Assembly (NCBI GenBank): GCA_007119835.1
Contig: SKOX01000416.1
Coordinates: 1-8,353 of the forward strand
Source: Paracoccaceae bacterium
Lineage (GTDB): Bacteria; Pseudomonadota; Alphaproteobacteria; Rhodobacterales; Rhodobacteraceae
Direction of reading: 5' to 3'
Length of the DNA stretch: 8,353 nucleotides
The stretch's first letter is position 1; each line of letters opens with the position of its first letter. Below the pieces are notes generated by a model. It had not been told where the DNA came from. It saw nothing but the letters and a program-made list of their open reading frames with translations, and did not search any database. A program made the translations under genes and the position numbers. Shown in pieces: positions 1 to 7,410 of this stretch.

Positions 1-151
1 GCGACAATCAAGACCCTCCCTGATTGACGCTCCGCGACAATCACGATGCGAAAAGCCTTGCTCGCGGCGCCCGTCACCGCGATGCTCCACCCCGCCGCGA
101 CGCCCTCGCTCCTCATCCTGGTCGTCGCGCTCAAATCATCCAGATTGTCGC
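1..151. repeat. Four copies of a GCGACAATCA motif
   Basis: The 10-mer GCGACAATCA occurs at 1-10 and again at 34-43, starting exactly 33 bases apart. The inverted form occurs at 21-30 (TGATTGACGC, one mismatch) and at 142-151 (AGATTGTCGC, one mismatch). The first direct copy and the first inverted copy together form CAATCA-N10-TGATTG (5-10 and 21-26). Clustering and mixed orientation suggest a protein-binding array, perhaps for a promoter of a gene to the left, but I do not recognise the regulator. It could also be a short iteron-like group or chance. Confidence 0.45.
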
Positions 152-175
152 GCTACACCCGCCGGCGCACGGCGC

Positions 176-202
176 GTTGGCTGCCGTAGGCGTGGCGCCA
201 AC
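176..202. other. Hairpin GTTGGC/GCCAAC
   Basis: GTTGGC at 176-181 pairs with GCCAAC at 197-202, and further pairing is possible inside the loop. It lies about 57 bases past the stop codon of the outer-membrane protein gene. It may be a second termination or RNA-stabilising structure for that minus-strand operon. There is no clear T-run on either side. Confidence 0.3.
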
Positions 203-231
203 CATATGAAGTTCTGCAGAAACCGGCGAGA

Positions 232-248
232 GCCCGACCCGTTCGGGC
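232..248 (-). terminator. Possible terminator after the OM protein gene
   Basis: A perfect 6-base-pair stem, GCCCGA (232-237) with TCGGGC (243-248), closes a 5-base loop 10 bases past the TGA of the minus-strand outer-membrane protein gene. Downstream on the minus strand the sequence is only pyrimidine-rich (TCTCGCC, then GGTTTCTG) with no real T-run. It is therefore a plausible but weak intrinsic terminator. Confidence 0.4.
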
Positions 249-258
249 AGCCCCACGT

Positions 259-1014
259 TCAGAAGCGCAGCGTCGCTCCGATCAAGGGGCCGCTCATCTG
301 CATGTCGACCCGCGTTCCGCCATCTCGGTAATCCACGGCAAGATGGCGATAACCGGCCGACAGGAACACCCTCTCCGCGGCCCGGAAGTTGATACTGCCG
401 AGCACCTGGTAGGTCGACTCCGATCCCGCCCCGAACCCGCCGATATCGGCGTAGCCGATGGCCGACCAGCCAGGCGCGATCGACACGTTTCCGCGCGCCG
501 CGATGATGGGATCCACGAAATCGAGGCGCGGCGACCGCTGTATGACCCCGGCCAGGTCGACATCCGCCCGAACCCACCAGGCCCGGGCGCCCGCGAGCAG
601 GTCGAGCGTCCCCTGGGCCGCGTCCACCACCCGATAGCCGCTTGCGAGGGTGAAGGAGGTCTGCCTCAGCCTTCCCTCGGCAGGGGCGGGCCCGAAGCCG
701 GGTACGGGGACCGTGCCGTCCCGCGAGACGGAGGCATAGCTGAAATCGCCGATCAGGACGAAGCGCCCCGACCGGACGAGGCCCGAGACGAAGAAGGCCG
801 CGTCAAGATCCCCGAGCAGATCGGAGAAGGAGTTGTCCACCTCCAGCGTCGGGCCGCCTTCGAAGGGCCGGAAGGTGCCACCGGACCCCGTGAACCATAG
901 ATAGGGCGTAACCTGGAGGACGTTCTCCGGCCGCTCTTGCGCCACGGCCGGAGCGGCGAGGCTAACAATGAGAAGGGCCGCGCCAAGAAGGCGCCATGCA
1001 GAACTCCGTCCCAT
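259..1014 (-). CDS. Outer-membrane beta-barrel protein, function unknown
   Basis: This 251-residue protein starts with a classic Sec signal peptide: a positively charged start (MGRSSAWR), a hydrophobic core (LLGAALLIVSLAAPAV) and a likely cut after AVA-Q near residue 25. The mature part has alternating hydrophobic/polar strands rich in aromatics and glycine (TPYLWFTGSGG, FVLIGDFSYAS, AGYRHLAVDYRDGG). It ends in GATLRF, with the C-terminal phenylalanine typical of beta-barrels inserted by the BAM machinery. This is seen directly; an outer-membrane location follows from family knowledge. It resembles 8- to 10-strand barrels annotated as hypothetical or opacity-like proteins in Hyphomicrobiales. 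The substrate or role is unknown. The start at 1014 is supported by AAGGAG at 1024-1029, nine bases upstream. That site overlaps the stop codon of the amidohydrolase gene, so the two genes are almost certainly co-transcribed and probably translationally coupled. Confidence 0.85.
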   Translation of the reverse strand: MGRSSAWRLLGAALLIVSLAAPAVAQERPENVLQVTPYLWFTGSGGTFRPFEGGPTLEVDNSFSDLLGDLDAAFFVSGLVRSGRFVLIGDFSYASVSRDGTVPVPGFGPAPAEGRLRQTSFTLASGYRVVDAAQGTLDLLAGARAWWVRADVDLAGVIQRSPRLDFVDPIIAARGNVSIAPGWSAIGYADIGGFGAGSESTYQVLGSINFRAAERVFLSAGYRHLAVDYRDGGTRVDMQMSGPLIGATLRF

Positions 1015-1028
1015 CGCGTTCGTCTCCT

Positions 1029-2486
1029 TCAGAGCGTGTTCTTGGCGATGCGCCCGTCCTTCATGATGAGGCGCAACGTCGATTGCGGATCGTCAAGCCA
1101 GTCGAGCTCCGCCTCGGGATCCCCATCGACCACCAGGAGATCCGCCAGGGCGCCTTCGGCAATCACGCCGAGCCGCCCCGGATAGGGTGCCCGTGCCCCG
1201 GAGAGCGCAAGAAGCTCTCCGGCCGCGCCGGTCGCGGTCCGTAGCGCCTCGAGCGGCGACATGAAGCGGGCGAACTTCGCGAGTTGGCGGCCCTGGCTGG
1301 CGGTGCCGGCGGCATTGAAGAGGATGTCGGTCCCGAACGCGAGCTTCACGCCGTGCCGGTCAGCGAGCTCGAAGGCGCGTTCGGTGCCTTGCGCCACCTC
1401 GATCTGCTTGGCGCGCTGGATCGGGTCAGGCTTGGGGTTTGCATCCTCGTCGTCGAGGAAAGGCTGGATCGACCACCAAACGTCGTTGTCGGCCATCAGC
1501 ATCGCCGTCTCCTCGTCAGCGAGTTGGCCATGCTCGATGGATTTGACGCCTGCCTCGATGGACCGCCGGATGCCGCCCGGCGTGTAGACGTGGGCGCAGA
1601 CATACGTGCCCCAGTCCTCTGCCGCCGCGACGGCCGCCCGCATCTCCGCCAGGGTGAACTGAGTCGCGTCGAGCGGGTCGTAGAGGGAGGAGACCCCGCC
1701 GCCCGCCATGATCTTGATCTGGCTCGCGCCCTTCATGAGTTGCTCGCGGGCTGCGCGCAACACCATGTCGGCACCGTCGGCGATGGCTGCCACGCCCTGC
1801 TGCTCGATGTGGCTCGCCGGCGTGCCGGGCATCCGCGGCACCTCGTTGAGCAGACGGAAGTCGCCGTGGCCGGCCGTCTGCGAGATCATCGCGCCGGAAG
1901 GGAAAATGCGGGGACCGGCGACGATCCCCCGGTCGACCGCGGTCTTGAGCCCGAAGGCAGGTCCGCCCACGTCCCGAACGGTGGTGAAGCCGCGCATCAG
2001 GGTCGCCCCCGCCTGCTGGCCCGCAATCAGGTGCACGAGCGCAGGATCGCCCGTGAGCGCGACGAGCTGGTTCACCGCGCAGAGCGTCGCATGCCAATGC
2101 GCGTCGATCAGCCCTGGCAGCACCGTGCGGCCGCCGCAGTCGATCCGCTGAGCCTCGTCTGGGCCATCGCCCTCTCTCGGCAGCGCCGCGATGCGCGAGC
2201 CCTCGATCAGAACGTCGATGCCTTCGCGGATCGTCGTGCTGTCACCGTCGAAGAGGCGCAGATTGGTGAGAAGGAGCGGACGCCCCGGCTCTTGCGGCCA
2301 AACCTCCCTCGGCGCCAGCCCGAACCCGGCGAAGAGGCCCAGAATTGCCGCCGTGCCGCCGATGAGGGCTCGTCGCGTCAGATCCGCCTCGATCCGCCGG
2401 AAGGCCGCTTGCGTCTCCGGCGCCCCGCAGAGACAGTGATCGGCGGCGGCGCCGAGAGCGACCGACTGTGCGCACGTGAAGCACAT
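1029..2486 (-). CDS. Tat-exported metal-dependent amidohydrolase
   Basis: This 485-residue protein belongs to the amidohydrolase superfamily, the group that includes imidazolonepropionase-like enzymes and Xaa-Pro dipeptidase-like (Sgx-type) hydrolases. These hydrolyse amide or ester bonds with a metal centre in a TIM barrel. Visible metal ligands are H130 and H132 (DAHWH), a likely carboxylated K258 (QIKIMAGGG), H299 (CAHVY), H319 (SIEHG) and D387 (FGTD). The C-terminal GVIAEGALADLLVVDGDP is the usual end of the composite beta-sandwich. Residues 37-58 look like a twin-arginine signal (TRRALIGG, then a hydrophobic stretch), so the folded metalloenzyme is probably periplasmic. An unusual 36-residue leader with C2, C5, C18 and C20 precedes it. 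I chose the ATG at 2486 because GGAGG lies seven bases upstream (2494-2498); a frame extending to 2561 has no such site. The substrate cannot be told from sequence. The next gene is an outer-membrane barrel in the same operon. Confidence 0.85.
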   Translation of the reverse strand: MCFTCAQSVALGAAADHCLCGAPETQAAFRRIEADLTRRALIGGTAAILGLFAGFGLAPREVWPQEPGRPLLLTNLRLFDGDSTTIREGIDVLIEGSRIAALPREGDGPDEAQRIDCGGRTVLPGLIDAHWHATLCAVNQLVALTGDPALVHLIAGQQAGATLMRGFTTVRDVGGPAFGLKTAVDRGIVAGPRIFPSGAMISQTAGHGDFRLLNEVPRMPGTPASHIEQQGVAAIADGADMVLRAAREQLMKGASQIKIMAGGGVSSLYDPLDATQFTLAEMRAAVAAAEDWGTYVCAHVYTPGGIRRSIEAGVKSIEHGQLADEETAMLMADNDVWWSIQPFLDDEDANPKPDPIQRAKQIEVAQGTERAFELADRHGVKLAFGTDILFNAAGTASQGRQLAKFARFMSPLEALRTATGAAGELLALSGARAPYPGRLGVIAEGALADLLVVDGDPEAELDWLDDPQSTLRLIMKDGRIAKNTL

Positions 2487-2628
2487 GAACCTTCCTCCGC
2501 TTTGTAGTGGCAGCAGGTAGAGCACGGTTGAGGTTGACGCAGGCAAGGCAAGATGCCGCACCAGCCTGCCGTGCAGCGGTCCGCCGGGCGTTCCCGCCGA
2601 AAACCGGGGAACCGGAACGGCGGCCGCC
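2487..2628. other. Gap between gyrB and the amidohydrolase gene
   Basis: These 142 bases separate the gyrB stop from the amidohydrolase start. On the minus strand, a small CCGG-TTCC-CCGG hairpin (2604-2615) is followed by TTTT just past gyrB, and CGTTCC/GGAACG (2589-2594 with 2614-2619) can pair around it. This may be a weak gyrB terminator. I could not find a good -35/-10 pair for the amidohydrolase operon, so it may have its own weak promoter or depend partly on read-through from gyrB. Confidence 0.3.
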
Positions 2629-5105
<2,477 letters not shown>

Positions 5106-5144
5106 GCGCCAGCGGTCGAAAACATCGCCACCACAAGGGGATCG

Positions 5145-5182
5145 CCGCGGCGCGCGGGCAGGGTCGCTGCCCGGCTCCGCGG
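5145..5182 (-). terminator. Hairpin between the zinc-finger gene and gyrB
   Basis: A 7-base-pair perfect stem, CGGGCAG (5155-5161) with CTGCCCG (5167-5173), has a 5-base loop. It is flanked by CCGCGG at 5145-5150 and 5177-5182, which can extend the structure. It lies just past the stop of the small zinc-finger gene and before the gyrB promoter, where a terminator is expected. The downstream minus-strand sequence (CGATCCCCTTG) has no proper T-run, so its efficiency is uncertain. Confidence 0.45.
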
Positions 5183-5190
5183 CCGGTCGG

Positions 5191-5343
5191 TCAGGCGCCG
5201 CCGACCGGAGTGCCGACCTTGCCGGTGCCGCCGCACTCGGGGCAGGGCTTGCCGTCCACCCGTCCGGTGCCCTCGCACTTGCGGCAGATGTTCTCGCCAG
5301 CACCGGGCGCCTCGGGCGGGACCTTGTCGGGATTGTCGCTCAT
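5191..5343 (-). CDS. 50-residue DnaJ-type zinc-finger protein
   Basis: A short protein with two CxxCxGxG motifs: C20-R-K-C23-E-G-T-G and C34-P-E-C37-G-G-T-G. These are the repeats of the DnaJ cysteine-rich domain, but only two of the four are present. The four cysteines are enough for one zinc site. There is no J-domain and no substrate-binding domain. The first 19 residues are acidic/proline-rich and probably disordered. Similar tiny proteins are often named DnaJ-like or molecular chaperone in Hyphomicrobiales; their function is not established as far as I know. The ATG at 5343 has GAGAGG at 5349-5354 five bases upstream; a longer frame upstream to 5583 lacks support. It is preceded by an EcfG-type stress promoter and followed by a hairpin, so it appears to be a single-gene unit, with gyrB having its own promoter. 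Confidence 0.82.
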   Translation of the reverse strand: MSDNPDKVPPEAPGAGENICRKCEGTGRVDGKPCPECGGTGKVGTPVGGA

Positions 5344-5374
5344 CGTGACCTCTCGCAGTTGCGTGCAGAGGCAT

Positions 5375-5400
5375 AACGGGCGGACAGGCGCGGCCGTTCC
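5375..5400 (-). promoter_or_regulatory. EcfG-type general stress promoter
   Basis: On the minus strand, GGAAC (5400-5396) is followed after 17 bases by CGTT (5378-5375). This matches the alphaproteobacterial EcfG consensus, GGAAC-N16/17-cGTT, used by the PhyR-NepR-EcfG general stress response. The start of transcription would be near 5368, giving a leader of about 24 bases to the zinc-finger gene ATG. The match is complete at both elements and the position fits. I did not see another such pair in the other intergenic gaps. Confidence 0.65.
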
Positions 5401-5418
5401 GCCGAACCCGCGCCGACA

Positions 5419-5430
5419 CCTGCGCGCAGG
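5419..5430. promoter_or_regulatory. 12-base perfect palindrome
   Basis: CCTGCGCGCAGG is a perfect inverted repeat lying about 20 bases upstream of the EcfG -35 element. It could be an operator for an additional regulator of the zinc-finger gene, or only a GC-rich chance palindrome. No regulator is recognised. Confidence 0.25.
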
Positions 5431-5478
5431 CACGGAGCCGGCGCGACCGCGTGGCCGCACCGCTCGAGCTCGCCCGCG

Positions 5479-5550
5479 CCGATCCGTCGAGAGATCGGGC
5501 TTCAGGCGGCGCCACGCAGCCGCAGGCTGGCGCCGCCGCAGCCGGGCTGC
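5479..5550. other. Cluster of three hairpins in the gap
   Basis: Three inverted repeats follow one another. CCGATC (5479-5484) pairs with GATCGG (5493-5498). GGCGGCGCC (5505-5513) pairs with GGCGCCGCC (5529-5537), with an inner AGCC/GGCT stem in its loop. GCAGC (5538-5542) pairs with GCTGC (5546-5550). Together with the strong hairpin at 5557-5581 they fill about 100 bases downstream of the dsrE-like gene. They may protect the 3' end of that transcript or help termination. I see no small gene in this stretch (5344-5624). Confidence 0.4.
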
Positions 5551-5556
5551 ACGAAG

Positions 5557-5581
5557 GCGAGCGCCGGACCCCGGCGCTCGC
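5557..5581 (-). terminator. Terminator of the DUF2892-DsrE operon
   Basis: An 11-base-pair perfect stem (5557-5567 with 5571-5581; arm GCGAGCGCCGG) closes on a 3-base loop, about 43 bases past the stop codon of the DsrE-family gene. On the minus strand it runs into CTTCGTGC, a poor T-tract as is common in high-GC genomes. The stem strength and place make it the best terminator candidate in the window. Confidence 0.6.
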
Positions 5582-5624
5582 ATGACTCCGCCCTCGGGAC
5601 GGGGTTGCGCGAAGGCTCGTGCCG

Positions 5625-6050
5625 TCAGAAGGACCAGACCGTCGCGGCCATCATCCGCCGGGCCATCGCCGGCGGCTCGGCGACGCCCACGCCGTCGATC
5701 AGCGCATCCGGATCGAGGCCCGCACCCGGAGGATAGATGGCGCAGACCTCGACGGTCGCCCCGCCCTCGATGATCCGCTGCATCAGCCCCTGCGGGCTCA
5801 TGTCGCGCGGCGGCTGGGCGGCGGTCGCGCTCTCTGGCGCGTCGACGAGCGCGAGGTCGCCGCCCGGCCCGCAGAGCAGCATGTGGACGGAATGCCCCTG
5901 CTCGAGGGCCTGCGCCGTCAGCACCATCGCCATGAGCTGGGTCTGGGGCTCGGCGGCGGTGACGACCGTGACGAGGTCGGGCGCCTCCTCGGCCGCGGCC
6001 GGCAGGGCGAGGAAGGCGGCGGCGGCGGCTGCGATGATGCCCCGCTTCAT
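5625..6050 (-). CDS. Periplasmic DsrE-family protein
   Basis: A 141-residue protein with a Sec signal peptide (MKRGIIAAAAAAFLALPAAAEE, cut near residue 20). The mature part fits the DsrE/DsrF-like fold (PF02635): a beta-alpha start with VTVVTAAEPQTQLMAMVLTAQALEQGH, then VHMLLCGPGGDLAL, a P-x-G-L-M-Q-R-I-I-E-G-G helix and VEVCAIYPPGAG. Two cysteines are visible, C60 in LLCGPGG and C103 in VEVCAIY; C103 sits where many DsrE-like proteins have their sulfur-carrying cysteine. Cytoplasmic DsrE proteins move sulfane sulfur. This exported version probably handles persulfides or thiols in the periplasm, but that is inference. The ATG at 6050 has AAGGAGG at 6057-6063, six bases upstream. It overlaps the stop of the upstream membrane-protein gene by ATGA, so they form an operon. 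Confidence 0.85.
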   Translation of the reverse strand: MKRGIIAAAAAAFLALPAAAEEAPDLVTVVTAAEPQTQLMAMVLTAQALEQGHSVHMLLCGPGGDLALVDAPESATAAQPPRDMSPQGLMQRIIEGGATVEVCAIYPPGAGLDPDALIDGVGVAEPPAMARRMMAATVWSF

Positions 6051-6259
6051 GGCCGGCCTCCTTCGTCGGTGCGGATGCCGAGGATCGAATAGCCCGGGCA
6101 GGTGCGCACGAGCGCGGTGCCGATGAGCACGAGGCCGACGACGATCGAGAGCCAGACCGGCCAACCCGTGCCGAAGACGCCGAGCAGCGGCAGGACGACG
6201 AGCAGCGCGCCGATCACCAGCCGGACCATCCGGTCGGTGCTGCCTACGTTGGATGTCAT
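6047..6259 (-). CDS. DUF2892 / YgaP-like two-helix membrane protein
   Basis: A 70-residue inner-membrane protein that matches the DUF2892 family, the transmembrane part of E. coli YgaP. It has the family opening NVGSTDRMVRLVIG, a first membrane helix at about residues 11-29, a second at about 34-52, and the conserved ending TCPGYSILGIRT with C54. In YgaP this membrane part is fused to a rhodanese (sulfurtransferase) domain. Here it stands alone and is followed, with a four-base ATGA overlap, by a DsrE-family gene that could supply the sulfur chemistry. The start at 6259 is supported by GGAGG at 6267-6271, seven bases upstream. The upstream neighbour on the same strand is a Crp/Fnr regulator, 108 bases away. 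Its exact function is unknown. Confidence 0.88.
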   Translation of the reverse strand: MTSNVGSTDRMVRLVIGALLVVLPLLGVFGTGWPVWLSIVVGLVLIGTALVRTCPGYSILGIRTDEGGRP

Positions 6260-6318
6260 GAGGGTTCCTCCTACTCCCAGGGATGCCCCCTCCTCCCATG
6301 CCGCGCGGCGCGCCGTCG

Positions 6319-6331
6319 GTGACTAAGTCAC
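6319..6331. promoter_or_regulatory. 13-base perfect palindrome GTGACTaAGTCAC
   Basis: Two 6-base arms surround one central base in the 108-base gap between the Crp/Fnr gene and the DUF2892 gene, 60-72 bases upstream of the DUF2892 start codon. It stands out in very GC-rich surroundings and looks like an operator. It resembles a CRP-type GTGA...TCAC site but with a 5-base rather than 6-base spacer, so it is not a standard Crp/Fnr box. The binding protein is unknown. I found no convincing -35/-10 pair near it. Confidence 0.4.
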
Positions 6332-6367
6332 GCCCGCGGCCGGTCGCCCGCGGTCAATCGCGCGCAG

Positions 6368-7123
6368 TCACTCGCGCGCAAGGCGCCGCAGCGCCGACGG
6401 CTCGACGAGGCGGATCTGCGCGCGCCCGAGCGCGACCCAGCCCCGGCGCTGGAACTCGTGGAGCTGGCGCGAGACCACCTCCCGCGCCGTGCCGAGCTCG
6501 AGCGCGAGCTCCTGGTGCGTCACCCGCAGGGTTCCGTCCGCTTCCGCGAGGTCGAGAAGCCGCTGGGACAGGCGCACGTCGATCCGCCGGAAGGCGATGT
6601 CGTCGATCACCCGGATGAGGTCGGTGATCCGGCGGGCGTAGGCGGCGAAGACGAAGCGGCGGAACGCGGCCGACCGGACGATGAGATCCTCGAAGGCGCC
6701 GCGCGGCACCATCACGGCCCTCACCTCGGTCTCGGCGATGCCTTCCGCGGGATAGCCCTCGTAGCCGAGCAGGCAGGCGGTGGTCAGCACGCAGCTCTCC
6801 CCCGCCCCGACCCGGTAGAGGACCACCTCGCGCCCGCCCTCGGCCGTCTGCTGCACACGCACGCTGCCCTCGACGAGCAGGAGCAGGTTCTCGGGCGCCT
6901 TGCCGGGGCCGAAGATCACCGTCCCGGCCGGAAGGCTGGCAAGCCTGCTGTGGGCGACGAGGCCTGCACGCACCTCGGGCCCGAGGCTCGCGAGGCCCGG
7001 GAAGCCGGCCGTCCAGTCGGTCCCTTCGGCATCGCCCGCCACCCCGCCCCGGCGTCCGGCCGCGGCGCCGGATCCGGACGTGCGGAAGGCCGTACCGCGC
7101 GACATATTGTCCACCATCGTCAT
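6368..7123 (-). CDS. Crp/Fnr-family transcriptional regulator
   Basis: A 251-residue regulator. After a low-complexity N-terminus (residues 1-40) it has a cyclic-nucleotide-type beta-roll (about 50-140: GTVIFGPGKAPENLLLLVEGSVRV, YRVGAGESCVLTTACLLG), a dimer helix (about 143-175) and a C-terminal winged helix-turn-helix (about 178-249: VTHQELALELGTAREVVSRQL). The recognition helix carries E215, S218 and R219, the E-x-x-S-R pattern of FNR/FixK/DNR, which read TTGA-N6-TCAA. The four FNR-type Fe-S cysteines are missing (only C111 and C117 occur), and the CRP phosphate-binding Arg-Ser is not present (YPAEGIAETE instead). The signal is therefore unknown. I chose the ATG at 7123 (GAGG five bases upstream); ATG at 7117 is equally possible, and a start at 7231 is less likely because it would overlap one of the operator boxes. 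It is divergent to phaC and upstream of the DUF2892-DsrE pair. Confidence 0.88.
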   Translation of the reverse strand: MTMVDNMSRGTAFRTSGSGAAAGRRGGVAGDAEGTDWTAGFPGLASLGPEVRAGLVAHSRLASLPAGTVIFGPGKAPENLLLLVEGSVRVQQTAEGGREVVLYRVGAGESCVLTTACLLGYEGYPAEGIAETEVRAVMVPRGAFEDLIVRSAAFRRFVFAAYARRITDLIRVIDDIAFRRIDVRLSQRLLDLAEADGTLRVTHQELALELGTAREVVSRQLHEFQRRGWVALGRAQIRLVEPSALRRLARE

Positions 7124-7230
7124 CGCTCCCTCGCCGCCTTCCCTGGCGCAAGCGGGTACGCCGGCCGAAAGCCCGCCCGCCCCGCGCCGCATCAACCGCG
7201 CGAGCGTGCAACCGCCGGCCGCGCCGTGCA

Positions 7231-7244
7231 TTGACCTGCCTCAA
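7231..7244. promoter_or_regulatory. FNR/FixK-type box 1
   Basis: TTGAC-CTGC-CTCAA fits TTGA-N6-TCAA, the site of FNR, FixK and DNR-type regulators. Its centre is about 114 bases upstream of the regulator's start codon and 37 bases from the centre of box 2. With activation at -41.5 it would place a leftward transcript start near 7196, so it may serve the regulator's own gene. Alternatively it is an upstream accessory site for phaC. Confidence 0.55.
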
Positions 7245-7267
7245 GACGGCCGTGGCGGGGCTTCATC

Positions 7268-7281
7268 TTGACGCAGATCAA
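7268..7281. promoter_or_regulatory. FNR/FixK-type box 2
   Basis: TTGAC-GCAG-ATCAA matches the consensus TTGAT-N4-ATCAA at nine of ten positions. Its centre is about 136 bases upstream of the phaC start codon. At the usual class II distance (-41.5) the phaC transcript would start near 7316, with a leader of about 95 bases. The best candidate regulator is the product of the divergent gene; FNR, FixK or another family member of the same cell could also use it. Confidence 0.7.
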
Positions 7282-7410
7282 CGACCCTCGTGCCCGACGG
7301 CAGGCAGAGAAGACGCTCCGCGCCACGGGCACGGCGAAGCCGACCGCCGGCGCAGCGAGGCCGCGCCGCCGTCGCCACCGCCGTCCCACCCGCATCCAAG
7401 GAGCGTGAGC

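Larger units (their letters stand above)
1..258. other. Non-coding region with motif copies and hairpins
   Basis: I see no convincing gene here. A short plus-strand frame starting with TTG near position 24 has no ribosome binding site and a composition like the antisense shadows nearby. The stretch lies downstream of the outer-membrane protein gene, so it holds that operon's 3' end and probably a control region for a gene left of the window. It contains four copies of a GCGACAATCA-like motif and two hairpins, listed separately. The first 50 bases are less G+C rich than the rest of the window, which fits a regulatory region. Confidence 0.6.
7124..7410. promoter_or_regulatory. Divergent control region, regulator / phaC
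   Basis: These 287 bases hold the promoters of both the Crp/Fnr gene (leftwards) and phaC (rightwards). Two TTGA-N6-TCAA boxes lie in the middle and are listed separately. No strong -10 hexamer is visible on either side, as expected if transcription depends on an activator. A long frame read leftwards across this gap and phaC is an antisense shadow. The rest is GC-rich sequence without recognisable structure. Confidence 0.5.

Noticed and set aside
24..209. A 61-residue plus-strand frame in the left non-coding region
   Set aside because: It has a TTG start without a ribosome site, no motif, and a composition like random GC-rich sequence.
1284..2507. A 407-residue plus-strand frame opposite the amidohydrolase gene
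   Set aside because: It is an antisense shadow of a gene with intact metal-binding motifs. Its composition is arginine- and alanine-rich and there is no ribosome binding site.
2487..2561. A 25-residue upstream extension of the amidohydrolase
   Set aside because: No ribosome site supports it, while GGAGG sits seven bases before the ATG at 2486.
5331..5339. A fifth copy of the GATTGTCGC core
   Set aside because: It falls inside the codons for Ser-Asp-Asn of the zinc-finger protein and is far from the cluster at the left end, so it is probably coincidental.
6352..6357. TTGACC on the minus strand as a -35 box or FNR half-site for the DUF2892 gene
   Set aside because: There is no matching -10 element at 16-18 bases, and the second half-site of an FNR box is absent.
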